The position numbers and the translations under genes are program-made. DNA of 64,000 nucleotides from JBLWXV01 sp048267245 (GTDB taxonomy: Bacteria; Bdellovibrionota; Bacteriovoracia; Bacteriovoracales; Bacteriovoracaceae). Within the stretch, counting starts at the first letter, position 1. Every line of letters starts with the position of its first letter. Positions 53,843 through 62,891 of this stretch are shown here, one piece after another. The notes beneath the pieces were generated by a model. It saw only the letters and a list, made by a program, of their open reading frames with translations, ran no database searches and was not told the DNA's origin. Where the stretch lies: contig JBLWXV010000001.1 in assembly GCA_048267245.1 (NCBI GenBank), forward strand, positions 2,294,001 through 2,358,000, in the 5' to 3' direction.

Positions 53843-56800
53843 GCAGCTTTTACCTTCGTTAGGAAATCCTCTAATTGATCGCGAACAATTATCGATTCAG
53901 ATTTTAATTCTTTAAATAAAGCGGATGCTTCATCCATTTTATGAGAACGTGAGAGACTCTCTAAGCTAGAAGCAAACTCATACAAGGACTTAGCACTAAA
54001 ATTGGAAACGGCGCCTTTGAGAGTATGGGCCTGAAGTATTGCTGATTCCACATCTCCGCTTAGAATTGACTCTCCAAGTGAGGCCACCAGCTTATCTAGA
54101 TTGCGCAAGAGAATTTCAATGGATCGTTGCAAAAGGGCGCTATCATTATCAAATGATTGAATTAAGGAATCAAAATCAACGCCACTTCTATCCACGTAAT
54201 CTTCAGATCGAGAGTTTTGAGACAAGTGAAACTTAGATTCAAATTCAAAATTAAAAACCCTACTTATTGCAGCAACCAACGCCTGTAATTCAATTGGTTT
54301 AGAGAGAAAATCATCCATACCAGCAGCATGACAGCGCTCAACATCTTCTTTCATAGCACTGGCAGTCAGTGCAACAATCTTAGGTCGCATTTTCTCATAA
54401 CTACTACAGATGAGTTTAGTTGCTTCAAAACCGTCGAGAATAGGCATGTGACAATCCATCAAGATTAAATCAAAGCGCTTGGCCTCAACTCTCTCAAGGG
54501 CATCGGCCCCGTTAACTGCAAAGTTAGGCGTGTAACCAAGGCGCGCCAAAAGTCCGCCAGCAACCTCGCGGTTGATCTCATTGTCGTCAACCACGAGAAT
54601 TTCAAGTGGTAGCATAGAAGACATTTTCCGCGACACTTCAAGGGTATGGGCAATTGAGCTCTCAATTGTCTTGAGCTGGCTAGATTCAACACAAATATTA
54701 AAAATAAAGGTTGAACCAATATTCGGATAACTCTCAACCGATATCTCCCCACCCATTCTTTCAATGAGCCCTTTACATATACTCAGCCCTAATCCAGTAC
54801 CACCATATTTTCTAGTGGTAGAGGCATCGACCTGAGAAAATTCCTGAAAGAGATTTTTTTGTGCCTCTTTAGGTATCCCAATTCCAGTGTCTTGAATTTC
54901 AAATTGAATATTTATCATACCGGGTTGAATATCACCGAGCAATCGGGCGCGTACATCAACCGAACCCCTTGAGGTAAATTTAATTGCATTGCCAATGAGA
55001 TTATTAAGAATTTGTCTTAAACGTGTCTCATCGCCTTTGACGATATTAGGCACATTAGAATCAATTGAAAAGCTGATAGTTATCTGCTTTTGTTGAGCAG
55101 TTGAAGCAAATAGGTGTTCTAGATCATGTAATAAAACCTTGAGATCAAAGTCTATATTCTCAAGTACAACTTTTTTAGCCTCTAACTTTGAATAATCGAG
55201 AATATCGTTAATAAGGTTTAAAAGAGTTCGGCCACTATTTCTAATTGTTTCCAAGTATTGCTTAGTCTTTCTATTTCTCACCTCACCTATGAGTAACTCG
55301 GTCATCCCAATAATTCCATTCATTGGAGTTCTGATTTCGTGAGACATATTAGCTAAGAATTCAGATTTAATCTCCTGCGCGCGAATCGCTTCTTCTCTCG
55401 TTGAGATAAGATTAATTTCGTTAATATGCATTTGAATAAGTTTTGAAATTATGTCTGCGCAGGAGGAGATAAAATTAATTTCTCCGTCACTGTAATGGGA
55501 GCCTTTAGGAAGTTTTAAAACGATTACCCCGATACGATTTTGATCGGCGTTAAGTGGAACAATATAATAACCCTTCTCCTCATGATCATGATAATCATAT
55601 TCCCAAATATTTAGGGCAACCTCACCGTGACTGGCAATAATATCTCCATCCACACTGTGATAGACAATCGCCCCCTCTTCTACTCCTCTAAGCCATGGGA
55701 GTCGTAAGATAATGGATAGAGCGCGTTCTATTTTATACTTAATATCTAAACTTGTACTGGGAGGAATAGAGAGTAGTTGATTTGTTATCTCTTGCTCGTT
55801 CATAGTAATTTCTGAAACTTCTTGAATACGTCTCAGACGTTGAATGTTATTGGCAAAGCTTCCAAGAAAGAGGGAGAAGAATATTCCAATACCCACAATT
55901 AGCTCAGAGAGTTTAGAGGTTATATTCTCGGCATAGCGTGCAGTAGGGGCCAGATCAATTCTCCAATTGGGAGCATGGGCACTCAAAGGCAGAGAGTTAA
56001 TCATTCCAGTCAACTGAGACTTGGTAGCATATATATTTTTTTGTCCATCAAAAATTTGATAGTCAAAGAAATCATCATGTAAATCATCGTCGACATCCTT
56101 AAAGAATCGATCGGCACTCACAAGAGCGACTATCGTGCCCTTAAATGCCCCCCTATCATAGACGGGTACTAGATAGAAGAACTTATAGCGATGCTCAAAG
56201 TTGAGAAAGCTATCGGTTAATGTTAGGCCTTGAGTACTTTTAGCTTTTTCAAGTTCTTCATCAAAGCGGTGATTGCGAATGAGGATTTCAAATTCTTTAT
56301 AGCGCTCCCCTTCACGTGGATAAGCGCTCAAAATCTTCTTATCTTGACCGAGAAAAGCAATCTGATCATAGTGAGGAAAGTCTTGGTAGTAAACTTCTCC
56401 AGATTCATCCCAACTCTGACTTCCGACCTCTTTATTGTCATTAATATAAATGGCAAATCGTCTAAAGGCCTTAATATCGTCTGTGATTTTTTGATCGATA
56501 TGACTTCTAAAAAGCTCTGTGTCTGACCTCATTACTGTCTTTAAAGCTTCTTGTTCATTTTGCTTTAGAGATTGGGCAGTGAGTGTAAAAATGATAAGTG
56601 ATGTAAGGCTTATTGGAATAGATATCCAGAGCCTGCCTCCGTAGCGCTTGATACGCTGATAAATATAGAGATTGCAACCGAGTGCAAGCATGATGAAACA
56701 AATTGAAGTATGAATGGCCATTCGAGTATACTTCTGCCACTCAAATCCATGTTCAACATTTAGTAGATAACCAAGTAGAGAAATAACTCCCATCGAAAGA

Positions 56801-57276
56801 ACAACTGAGGAGAGAAACCAAATTGTGTGCTCTACTTTCTTTAACGGTTTAATACTCGCAAGAATATTTATTATTCCCGAAATAAGAAAGCAGATCGCTG
56901 TATTTGGCGCCATTCTCCCAATATGAGAAACTTTAGTAGTCACATAGTGATTCATAAAGAGCTGATCAATTCCAAGACTAATATCAAAAATATATTGAAT
57001 TAGAGTTAGGCCTGACAGAGCAGTTGTGAGAATTGCCAAAGTTAATTGCAATTCCTTGTGGCGATAGGTATAGCAAATAAAGCTGAGGCCACTACATAAA
57101 AAGCAAAGCGCCGTATTAAATTGCATGGGAGAAAAATTAGGCTGAATGGTGATGAGTGTCTTATTGTGAGTATACCAACCAAAGATAACAGAAAGGGCAA
57201 CTAAACAAACTAGACCACCCGAGCCCAGTAGCATCAGAAATTGTTTGGTAAGAGAATGGTCCCTAAACTTAAGCAA
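53839..57276 (-). CDS. Hybrid sensor histidine kinase
   Basis: A 1145-residue inner-membrane sensor. About residues 1-245 hold eight hydrophobic helices (MASE-like); 265-440 a CHASE-like sensor domain; a helix near 455-475; 510-620 a GAF-like domain; then HisKA with SHEIRTPMNG (H646), HATPase (GTGLGLSICKGL), a receiver (D941 in LMDCHMP) and an HPt domain (H1084 in AHTLKG). The set forms a full internal phosphorelay. Starts at TTG 57276, with GGAG five bases before. Signal unknown. Its output is probably the response regulator encoded downstream in the same operon. Confidence 0.92.
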   Translation of the reverse strand: MLKFRDHSLTKQFLMLLGSGGLVCLVALSVIFGWYTHNKTLITIQPNFSPMQFNTALCFLCSGLSFICYTYRHKELQLTLAILTTALSGLTLIQYIFDISLGIDQLFMNHYVTTKVSHIGRMAPNTAICFLISGIINILASIKPLKKVEHTIWFLSSVVLSMGVISLLGYLLNVEHGFEWQKYTRMAIHTSICFIMLALGCNLYIYQRIKRYGGRLWISIPISLTSLIIFTLTAQSLKQNEQEALKTVMRSDTELFRSHIDQKITDDIKAFRRFAIYINDNKEVGSQSWDESGEVYYQDFPHYDQIAFLGQDKKILSAYPREGERYKEFEILIRNHRFDEELEKAKSTQGLTLTDSFLNFEHRYKFFYLVPVYDRGAFKGTIVALVSADRFFKDVDDDLHDDFFDYQIFDGQKNIYATKSQLTGMINSLPLSAHAPNWRIDLAPTARYAENITSKLSELIVGIGIFFSLFLGSFANNIQRLRRIQEVSEITMNEQEITNQLLSIPPSTSLDIKYKIERALSIILRLPWLRGVEEGAIVYHSVDGDIIASHGEVALNIWEYDYHDHEEKGYYIVPLNADQNRIGVIVLKLPKGSHYSDGEINFISSCADIISKLIQMHINEINLISTREEAIRAQEIKSEFLANMSHEIRTPMNGIIGMTELLIGEVRNRKTKQYLETIRNSGRTLLNLINDILDYSKLEAKKVVLENIDFDLKVLLHDLEHLFASTAQQKQITISFSIDSNVPNIVKGDETRLRQILNNLIGNAIKFTSRGSVDVRARLLGDIQPGMINIQFEIQDTGIGIPKEAQKNLFQEFSQVDASTTRKYGGTGLGLSICKGLIERMGGEISVESYPNIGSTFIFNICVESSQLKTIESSIAHTLEVSRKMSSMLPLEILVVDDNEINREVAGGLLARLGYTPNFAVNGADALERVEAKRFDLILMDCHMPILDGFEATKLICSSYEKMRPKIVALTASAMKEDVERCHAAGMDDFLSKPIELQALVAAISRVFNFEFESKFHLSQNSRSEDYVDRSGVDFDSLIQSFDNDSALLQRSIEILLRNLDKLVASLGESILSGDVESAILQAHTLKGAVSNFSAKSLYEFASSLESLSRSHKMDEASALFKELKSESIIVRDQLEDFLTKVKAA

Positions 57277-57354
57277 CTCTACTCCAATAGACTTATTTGA
57301 CTATCTTATCGGTGTTTAGAGCTTTCTTAAGAGAAAATCGAACCTCAATTTTTC

Positions 57355-57368
57355 TGTAAGGCCTTACA
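57355..57368. promoter_or_regulatory. 14-bp palindrome upstream of the hybrid kinase
   Basis: TGTAAGGCCTTACA is perfectly self-complementary and lies 79 bases before the kinase start, within the 160-base spacer to the next gene. Candidate operator. Confidence 0.4.
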
Positions 57369-57435
57369 ATCACTACACATTTTCTAGACGTCCAAATCTT
57401 AATCAATAATGGGCATAAGAATAATTGGAATTTGT

Positions 57436-58005
57436 CTAATAAGCTGACAGTGAGGAGCGCGAGTTATTAAACGTTAGGAATTTGTTAAGAGTTGAGTGGT
57501 AGAGAAAGAGTTCCTCACCCTCAAAGATGTAGGTATGATAGCGAAAAAGCCCCATGCGCTCACTTATCCTACGTCCTTGATCAGAGACACATTCGGCAAA
57601 AAGTAGCGAATCTTTGTGGCAGCTATGCTCAAGTGCTTCGATCGCACGGTAGAGAGACTTAATCATTTTGACCGACTGAAAGTCGCTCTTGCCATATATG
57701 CTGTAGATAAAAATATATAAACACTCTCGCTCACTTGGAGCTAAAAGAAAATCTTCTTCAGTAAGATCCGCTTCAAAAGTCGAGTCGTCAGTCATCCTCA
57801 ACCGCCCCCTACTATTTAATGGAAGAGCTATAAGATGAGAGCTAATTTCCATTTTTTCATTAAGTCCTATTAAAAAGAGCTGGGGGTAATGTGTAGCAAG
57901 TTTAAGAAGCAGGTCCTCATTAATGTGAGACTGAACACCATAAAGATCTTGCATTTGATGGTAGAGCTTTTGAATATCAGTAGTACTCTCAATCGAGCGA
58001 ATCAC
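57436..58005 (-). CDS. Distant GNAT-like protein
   Basis: A 189-residue cytoplasmic protein starting at GTG 58005, which overlaps the SemiSWEET stop (GTGA). The C-terminal LLFAECVSDQGRRISERMGLFRYHTYIFEGEE resembles the last strands of GNAT acetyltransferases, but no clear acetyl-CoA loop (RxxGxG) is visible, so the match is weak. No other family is recognised. Confidence 0.55.
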   Translation of the reverse strand: MIRSIESTTDIQKLYHQMQDLYGVQSHINEDLLLKLATHYPQLFLIGLNEKMEISSHLIALPLNSRGRLRMTDDSTFEADLTEEDFLLAPSERECLYIFIYSIYGKSDFQSVKMIKSLYRAIEALEHSCHKDSLLFAECVSDQGRRISERMGLFRYHTYIFEGEELFLYHSTLNKFLTFNNSRSSLSAY

Positions 58006-58277
58006 GAAGTAATCCTTTCACTAAAGCGATATCTGCCATAGAGAGCAAGTAAACTCGCTGGTATTTCAACAATCACCATAACCATGATAGGCCATTCATC
58101 TAGGACTAGACCATAGTTGAGCCAGGCCAGCTCTGCCAAAAAGAGAGCAACTAGCATTCCGTAAGAGAAGTCACTCGCCGACTTAGTTTTAAACATTTTA
58201 TAAACTTGGTGATAGAGGCCCAGAATGAGGAGCACGCTGGCGATTGTGACGAGATAGCGCGAGAGCTCTTCGTACAT
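58002..58277 (-). CDS. SemiSWEET/PQ-loop-family transporter
   Basis: A 91-residue protein with three transmembrane helices (about 8-26, 42-60, 67-84), the size of one bacterial SemiSWEET half-transporter that dimerises to move sugars. YHQVYKMFKTKSASDFS is the family loop, with HQ in place of the usual PQ. It shares four bases with the GNAT-like gene and is divergent from speE. Confidence 0.75.
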   Translation of the reverse strand: MYEELSRYLVTIASVLLILGLYHQVYKMFKTKSASDFSYGMLVALFLAELAWLNYGLVLDEWPIMVMVIVEIPASLLALYGRYRFSERITS

Positions 58278-58293
58278 TGCTTAATCCTTGGCA

Positions 58294-58322
58294 TTGACAG
58301 GAAGGTCAGAGACTGTTTGAAT
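58294..58322 (+). promoter_or_regulatory. Probable sigma-70-type promoter of speE
   Basis: TTGACA (58294-58299), 17-base spacer, TTGAAT (58317-58322). The -35 box is perfect and the -10 box matches four of six. The speE start is 65 bases downstream. Confidence 0.4.
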
Positions 58323-58386
58323 ACACAAACTTTTATATACCACCACCAACAACAATTCGCAATCAAGAACAAGGTGCAGCAATTTC

Positions 58387-59256
58387 ATGTCAGGCCACTG
58401 GTTTACAGAATCGACCATGAACGAAGGTGTCTACCACGCCTTTGGAATTGAGAGAGTTCTCTTTGAAACAAAGAGTGAGTATCAAGAAATAAAAGTCTAC
58501 CAAACTAAGCAGCTTGGCCGACTCCTCACTCTTGATGGCGCAGCAATGATAAGTGAGAAAGACGAGTTCATCTATCACGAGGTCATGGTCCACTGCCCTC
58601 TACTTGTACAGTCACAAACCAAGCATGTCTTAGTCATAGGTGGCGGAGATGGAGGTATCATTCGCGAGCTCTGTCGCTACCCTAGCATTGAGAGAATAGA
58701 CCTTGTCGAAATTGATAGAGAAGTCGTGAGAACTTGCCAAGATTACTTTCCTAATGTCGCTCGCTCACTTGAAAACTCTAGAGTGCACATATTCTACCAA
58801 GATGGCATTAAATTCCTAGAAGATACTTCTAGAGAGGGTGTTAAGTACGACTTAATCATCATCGACTCCACTGACCCTGTAGGACTGGCAAAAGATCTCT
58901 ATTCAAATTCCTTCTACGAACTTATTCACAAAACGTTAAGTGATGAAGGAATTTTCATGTCGCAAACAGGAACACCACTCTTTGATGAGTTTGGGATTCG
59001 AGAAAATTACAGACAACTCGGCCAGCACTTTAAGAAAGTTCAGGCCATCTGCGCCCCAATTCTCATCTATCCTGGAGTACACTGGACATTTGCGGCAGCT
59101 TCTAAAAAATGGAGCATGCAAGATTTTAAGGAAGCAAAACTCAGCGAATACTCAACATTTTCTGACCAACTCAAATGGCATAATCCTCCCTGGCAAAGCT
59201 GTGCTACCGAGTTACCCAATATTTATAAAAAGAAAATCTTCGGTGAAGATTTCTAA
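58387..59256 (+). CDS. speE: Spermidine synthase
   Basis: A 289-residue aminopropyltransferase with the motifs YHAFGIERVLFETKSEYQEI, LLTLDGAAMISEKDEFIYHE, VLVIGGGDGGIIRE (decarboxylated S-adenosylmethionine binding), VEIDREV and IIIDSTDPVG. It makes spermidine from putrescine. No speD or ornithine decarboxylase lies next to it. Its stop overlaps that of the convergent DUF808 gene by four bases. Confidence 0.93.
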   Translation: MSGHWFTESTMNEGVYHAFGIERVLFETKSEYQEIKVYQTKQLGRLLTLDGAAMISEKDEFIYHEVMVHCPLLVQSQTKHVLVIGGGDGGIIRELCRYPSIERIDLVEIDREVVRTCQDYFPNVARSLENSRVHIFYQDGIKFLEDTSREGVKYDLIIIDSTDPVGLAKDLYSNSFYELIHKTLSDEGIFMSQTGTPLFDEFGIRENYRQLGQHFKKVQAICAPILIYPGVHWTFAAASKKWSMQDFKEAKLSEYSTFSDQLKWHNPPWQSCATELPNIYKKKIFGEDF

Positions 59257-60059
59257 GCTATCAGAGAGCGCAACCTAGTTGCGAGAGCAACAATTCCCAA
59301 AACAATAAAGCCAGCAAAAAGTCCAAGAATTAAATTCTGTAGGAGCTCTAGAGTGTATAGAGGCAAGTGAAAAGTATGAGTAACGATGCCGCCGCCAACG
59401 AGAAACATCGCAATTGTTCCAATAATACCCAAACCGCGCATTAACTTAGGCATAAGAGTGATCAACATAGGCCCCAAGCGCTTGTAGCCTCTTGTTGTGA
59501 GCAAGACTCCAAAATCGTCAATTTTTACTAAGAGGGCCACTAAACCGTAGATAACAATAGAAGCGACAACTCCAACAATACAAAGGGAGACAATTTGTTC
59601 GAGGTAACTTCCAGTGAGTGAGCTTTTAGCGATGACGATAATCTCGACAGACAAGATAAGGTCCGTCCTGATTGCGCCTTTTATTTTTTGGGCCTCAGTA
59701 GCGTCTTTGATCGCTTTCTCATTTGGATCACCAAAAAACTTCTCAAATACTTTATGAGCACCTTCATAACTCAGATAGAGTCCGCCAAGAAAAAGTATCC
59801 CCGATATAATACTCTCCGAAATGAGCGAGAGTAAAAGAACTGCAGCAATACATATAACTTTGTTTAAAAGAGAGCCAAGGAATATGGCCCCCACTATGGG
59901 AAGTTCTCGCGCGGCCGCAGAGCCATGAACGACGGCCGAATTGACCGCTAAATCATCTGACATAAGTGCACTGGTTTTCTTAAGCGCAATTTTTGTCATC
60001 ACCGAAATATCGTCTAATGTTGTAGCAATGTCATCAAGAAGACTGAGTAAACTGATCAT
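59253..60059 (-). CDS. DUF808-family inner-membrane protein
   Basis: A 268-residue protein with about six transmembrane helices. The N-terminal SLLSLLDDIATTLDDISVMTK and KKTSALMSDDLAVN, plus ARELPIVGAIFLGSLLNK, are hallmarks of DUF808 (YedI-like) proteins, of unknown function and usually near 300 residues. Start ATG 60059 has GGAGCA before it. It lies 24 bases after the coiled-coil gene of the PHA locus, on the same strand, so cotranscription is possible. Confidence 0.85.
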   Translation of the reverse strand: MISLLSLLDDIATTLDDISVMTKIALKKTSALMSDDLAVNSAVVHGSAAARELPIVGAIFLGSLLNKVICIAAVLLLSLISESIISGILFLGGLYLSYEGAHKVFEKFFGDPNEKAIKDATEAQKIKGAIRTDLILSVEIIVIAKSSLTGSYLEQIVSLCIVGVVASIVIYGLVALLVKIDDFGVLLTTRGYKRLGPMLITLMPKLMRGLGIIGTIAMFLVGGGIVTHTFHLPLYTLELLQNLILGLFAGFIVLGIVALATRLRSLIA

Positions 60060-60083
60060 TGCTCCAGTATAAAGGGCAAACCT

Positions 60084-60443
60084 CTAGTTTACTATGTCTT
60101 CTAAGACTTTTTTTCTAGCTCTGATGCGAGGAGAACTTGCCTTTGAACTTAAGGACTTTTGAAGTTCTCTCACTTGCGCCTCAAGAGCTTGAACTTTATC
60201 CTCATAAATCTCGCTGGATCTCTCTAAGCGATATATTTCTAAATGGAGATCCTTGAGCTTACTGGCACTCGCTACATTAAGGCCACTAAACATCATACTC
60301 CAGAGAAATTCATTATTTCTCTGCAACCAAAGGTTGGCATTGATAACTCCAGAGACAACGCCGAGTACTTTCTCACTGCGTGAGAGTTCTTGTAATTTAT
60401 GATCAACTTTAGCAAGTGATAGATTTTTAACAATATTAAGCAT
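60084..60443 (-). CDS. Coiled-coil partner of PHA synthase (PhaE/PhaR-like)
   Basis: A 119-residue protein starting at ATG 60443 with AAGGTGG upstream; a longer frame to 60563 would lie inside phaC and is rejected. The region LHLEIYRLERSSEIYEDKVQALEAQVRELQ (about 65-95) is a coiled coil, ending with a basic tail. It overlaps the end of phaC by eight bases. Class III and IV PHA synthases need a second subunit of this character (PhaE or PhaR); the assignment is inferred from size, coiled coil and position, not from a family motif. Confidence 0.55.
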   Translation of the reverse strand: MLNIVKNLSLAKVDHKLQELSRSEKVLGVVSGVINANLWLQRNNEFLWSMMFSGLNVASASKLKDLHLEIYRLERSSEIYEDKVQALEAQVRELQKSLSSKASSPRIRARKKVLEDIVN

Positions 60444-61518
60444 AGACCACCTTTTGATTTGAAATAGGTTGTTTCTCATGTAGCCACTGACTGAGCGTGG
60501 CCCAGAGATTAGTTTTATGTTTATCGCTAATAAGACAGCCGATATGGCCTCCGCGAAGCTCAAGCTGCAAATAATCCTTTGAACTCACAGAATCTTTGAG
60601 CGCCATTGAACTCTCCGGAGGAACAATCACATCTCCTGCGCAGTAGAGATTCAAAATTGGACAGCTAATTTTACTTAGATCAATTACTTGATCGCCCATT
60701 TCAAAGCTTCCAGCAACGAGACGGTTTTCGCGGTAGAGTTCTTGAATAAATTTTGAATAACTCTTGCCTGGGAAGTGGATGGCGTCTTTAAGCCAACACT
60801 CCATGGCCACATACTTGCGAATGAATTCTTTATTGGGCCCATACTTAAAGAGCATTTGATATTTACGAAATTCTCCTAAGGGCTCAATTAACTTAAATGA
60901 CTGCGCCAGGAAGTTTCCGGAAATATTGCCCCAAACCTCTCCCATCTTTGCCAAATCAATCGACGAACTCTTGGCCCAATGTGAGAGAATACTGGTGTTT
61001 TCAAAATCAATGGGCGTCGTTAACATTGACAGCGCACTTACCGACTCTGGGTAGATTGAAGCGTAGATCGCGGCCAGCGTACCACCGATACATTGACCAA
61101 AAATGGCTATTTCGCCGACTCCAGCATGTTCACAACTTTTTAAGTGGGCCCAGCGCAGCCAATTGCTTACATGATCTTCAAGACTAGCAAATTGATCTTG
61201 CTCGCGGGAATTTCCCCAATCAAGTAGGTAGACATCAATGCCAGATTCAACAAGTGCCTCAATTAAGCTACAGCCGGGGTAGAGATCGAGAATATAGTAG
61301 CGATTAATAAGAGAGGGCACGATGAATACGTGGGACCCTCTGCGCTTTGTTTGAGAGCTTTTAAAATACTTAAGCTCGGCGCGACCACGCCTTGCAAGTA
61401 CCCAGTGTGGTGTACTTGCGACGTGATGCCTAGCTGGATGAACTTTTAGGCCGCCTATCCCTTTAAGACGAGAAATCTCACTTAGAAGGCGAGAGCGACC
61501 TTGCTCCCACAACTTCAT
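60436..61518 (-). CDS. phaC: Class III polyhydroxyalkanoate synthase
   Basis: A 360-residue enzyme that polymerises 3-hydroxyacyl-CoA to storage polyester. The catalytic triad is visible: C143 in FGQCIGG, D296 in CAGDVIVP and H325 in GGHIGC, near the positions of the Allochromatium class III enzyme (C149, D302, H331). Length and lack of a long N-terminal domain fit class III. It lies 2 bases after the phasin stop and is followed by a coiled-coil gene. Confidence 0.9.
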   Translation of the reverse strand: MKLWEQGRSRLLSEISRLKGIGGLKVHPARHHVASTPHWVLARRGRAELKYFKSSQTKRRGSHVFIVPSLINRYYILDLYPGCSLIEALVESGIDVYLLDWGNSREQDQFASLEDHVSNWLRWAHLKSCEHAGVGEIAIFGQCIGGTLAAIYASIYPESVSALSMLTTPIDFENTSILSHWAKSSSIDLAKMGEVWGNISGNFLAQSFKLIEPLGEFRKYQMLFKYGPNKEFIRKYVAMECWLKDAIHFPGKSYSKFIQELYRENRLVAGSFEMGDQVIDLSKISCPILNLYCAGDVIVPPESSMALKDSVSSKDYLQLELRGGHIGCLISDKHKTNLWATLSQWLHEKQPISNQKVVYA

Positions 61519-61520
61519 GA

Positions 61521-61808
61521 TTACTTTGCGGCTTTAAGTACAGTCTCTTTTGGAGAAAATGTCTTAGAGTAATTTTGAACAGTTTCGTGCCACATATCGC
61601 GGGCCGTTTCTGTTTGCTTCATCCACTCTGACCACATTGTCTTTTGAGTCTTCATTCCAAGTTCCATGATTTCCTTGGCCTGGCCAAATCCACCTTCAAC
61701 CACACGTGCGGCTTCGACAGAAACTTTGTTATTGAAGTCACTCACTTGTTCGTAGGATCTCTTTACGAGAGAAGAAATTTCACCTGTGATGGCATTGATA
61801 TGTTCCAT
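61521..61808 (-). CDS. Phasin-like granule protein
   Basis: A 95-residue amphipathic helical protein (start ATG 61808 with AGGGAGG five bases before). The sequence FGQAKEIMELGMKTQKTMWSEW has the heptad pattern of phasins, which coat PHA granules. It is the first gene of the phasin-phaC-coiled-coil operon, a position consistent with high expression. Confidence 0.75.
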   Translation of the reverse strand: MEHINAITGEISSLVKRSYEQVSDFNNKVSVEAARVVEGGFGQAKEIMELGMKTQKTMWSEWMKQTETARDMWHETVQNYSKTFSPKETVLKAAK

Positions 61809-61890
61809 GACAACCTCCCTATCGGTCACGTTGAACGTTTATTGTTTAAATTTAGCTTGTTTATTTTTAACTTGCAGTAACTTTTTATAC

Positions 61891-61902
61891 AATTGTACAA
61901 TT
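61891..61902. promoter_or_regulatory. 12-bp palindrome between PHA operon and divergent hydrolase
   Basis: AATTGTACAATT is perfectly symmetric and lies midway between the two divergent start codons (61808 and 61945). Candidate operator of a PHA-responsive repressor. TTGCAG (61872) and TACAAT (61896) also give a weak plus-strand promoter overlapping it. Confidence 0.4.
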
Positions 61903-61944
61903 TTATAAGATTTGCCCCAATATTCGCACAATTAAAGGTGATAC

Positions 61945-62856
61945 ATGAGTGAGACAGTCAGAGAAAATCCTTCCGCCAAGGCCATTGATCTATGTGAAGA
62001 GGTTCACACCATCGACCTTCACAAGCTAAAGCTGGATGTGCATAGCCTTGGGTACATGAGGGGCAAGAGAGCGATCGTGATACTACCGGGACTTGATGAC
62101 AGCGTGTTCTTCTACCGCCATGCCTTCGAGTTGATCGCCAGGCACAATCCGGAGTGGTCAGTGCTAGGGATAGATCTACGCGGCCAAGGCCACACTAGAG
62201 ATGCCGAAGGAAATATAGCAAGCGACAAAGTCACGCTTGAAGAACAGTGCCTTATACTCAGAGCGATCCTGCAGCAGTATGCCCTTAAAGAAGTCTTTCT
62301 TGTCGCCTTGTCCTACGGCGCAGGTGTCGCGCTAAAGTACGCGAGTCTGCATTCAGGTGAAATCGCTGGACTTGGTTTAATCGCTCCCTATGTGACAAAT
62401 TTCAAAGCCTATCGCCCAGGGCCTACAGGTCTCTACTACTCGCTCATTTCATTAAATCCCATGGCCAAGCCTCTCTCTAGGTACGGACTTCCCTCATATT
62501 TTCTAAGCGCCAAACTTAAAGGAAGGCTCAACCAAGATTCTAACTGGACGCCTGCGAGGATGAGAGCCCTCACAAAACTCACCCTTGGAATACTAGATCT
62601 AGACACTGATAAATCATTAGATCAGTTAAGCGACTTACCTATAGGAGTGCACTTGCTCACCGCTTGTGAAGATAGAGTCGTCCCAATAGCAGCGCACAGA
62701 CACTTCTATAATAGAATTCCCAAAAATATAGAAAAGTCATTTTCACTGGAAGATGGAATTGGCCACCGCGTCCTTCAAGATCATCCCCGTCAAGCAGCGT
62801 ATTGGGTAGGAAGAATTCTAACAGACTGGTCCGTTAAAAAATTAAGTAAAATTTAA
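61945..62856 (+). CDS. Cytoplasmic alpha/beta-hydrolase
   Basis: A 303-residue serine hydrolase without signal peptide. Likely triad: Ser in ALSYGAG, Asp in TACEDRVVP and His in GIGHRVLQD; DLRGQGHTRD is a common strand-loop of monoglyceride-lipase-type hydrolases. The nucleophile elbow reads A-x-S-x-G rather than G-x-S-x-G. Divergent from the PHA operon, so it might mobilise PHA or its oligomers, but that is context only. Confidence 0.7.
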   Translation: MSETVRENPSAKAIDLCEEVHTIDLHKLKLDVHSLGYMRGKRAIVILPGLDDSVFFYRHAFELIARHNPEWSVLGIDLRGQGHTRDAEGNIASDKVTLEEQCLILRAILQQYALKEVFLVALSYGAGVALKYASLHSGEIAGLGLIAPYVTNFKAYRPGPTGLYYSLISLNPMAKPLSRYGLPSYFLSAKLKGRLNQDSNWTPARMRALTKLTLGILDLDTDKSLDQLSDLPIGVHLLTACEDRVVPIAAHRHFYNRIPKNIEKSFSLEDGIGHRVLQDHPRQAAYWVGRILTDWSVKKLSKI

Positions 62857-62891
62857 TAGTTAAGTCGATTCGAGAGAAGTAAGATGAGGCG

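Noticed and set aside
60444..60563. Longer start of the coiled-coil gene inside phaC
   Set aside because: These 40 residues overlap phaC in another frame; ATG 60443 has AAGGTGG upstream.
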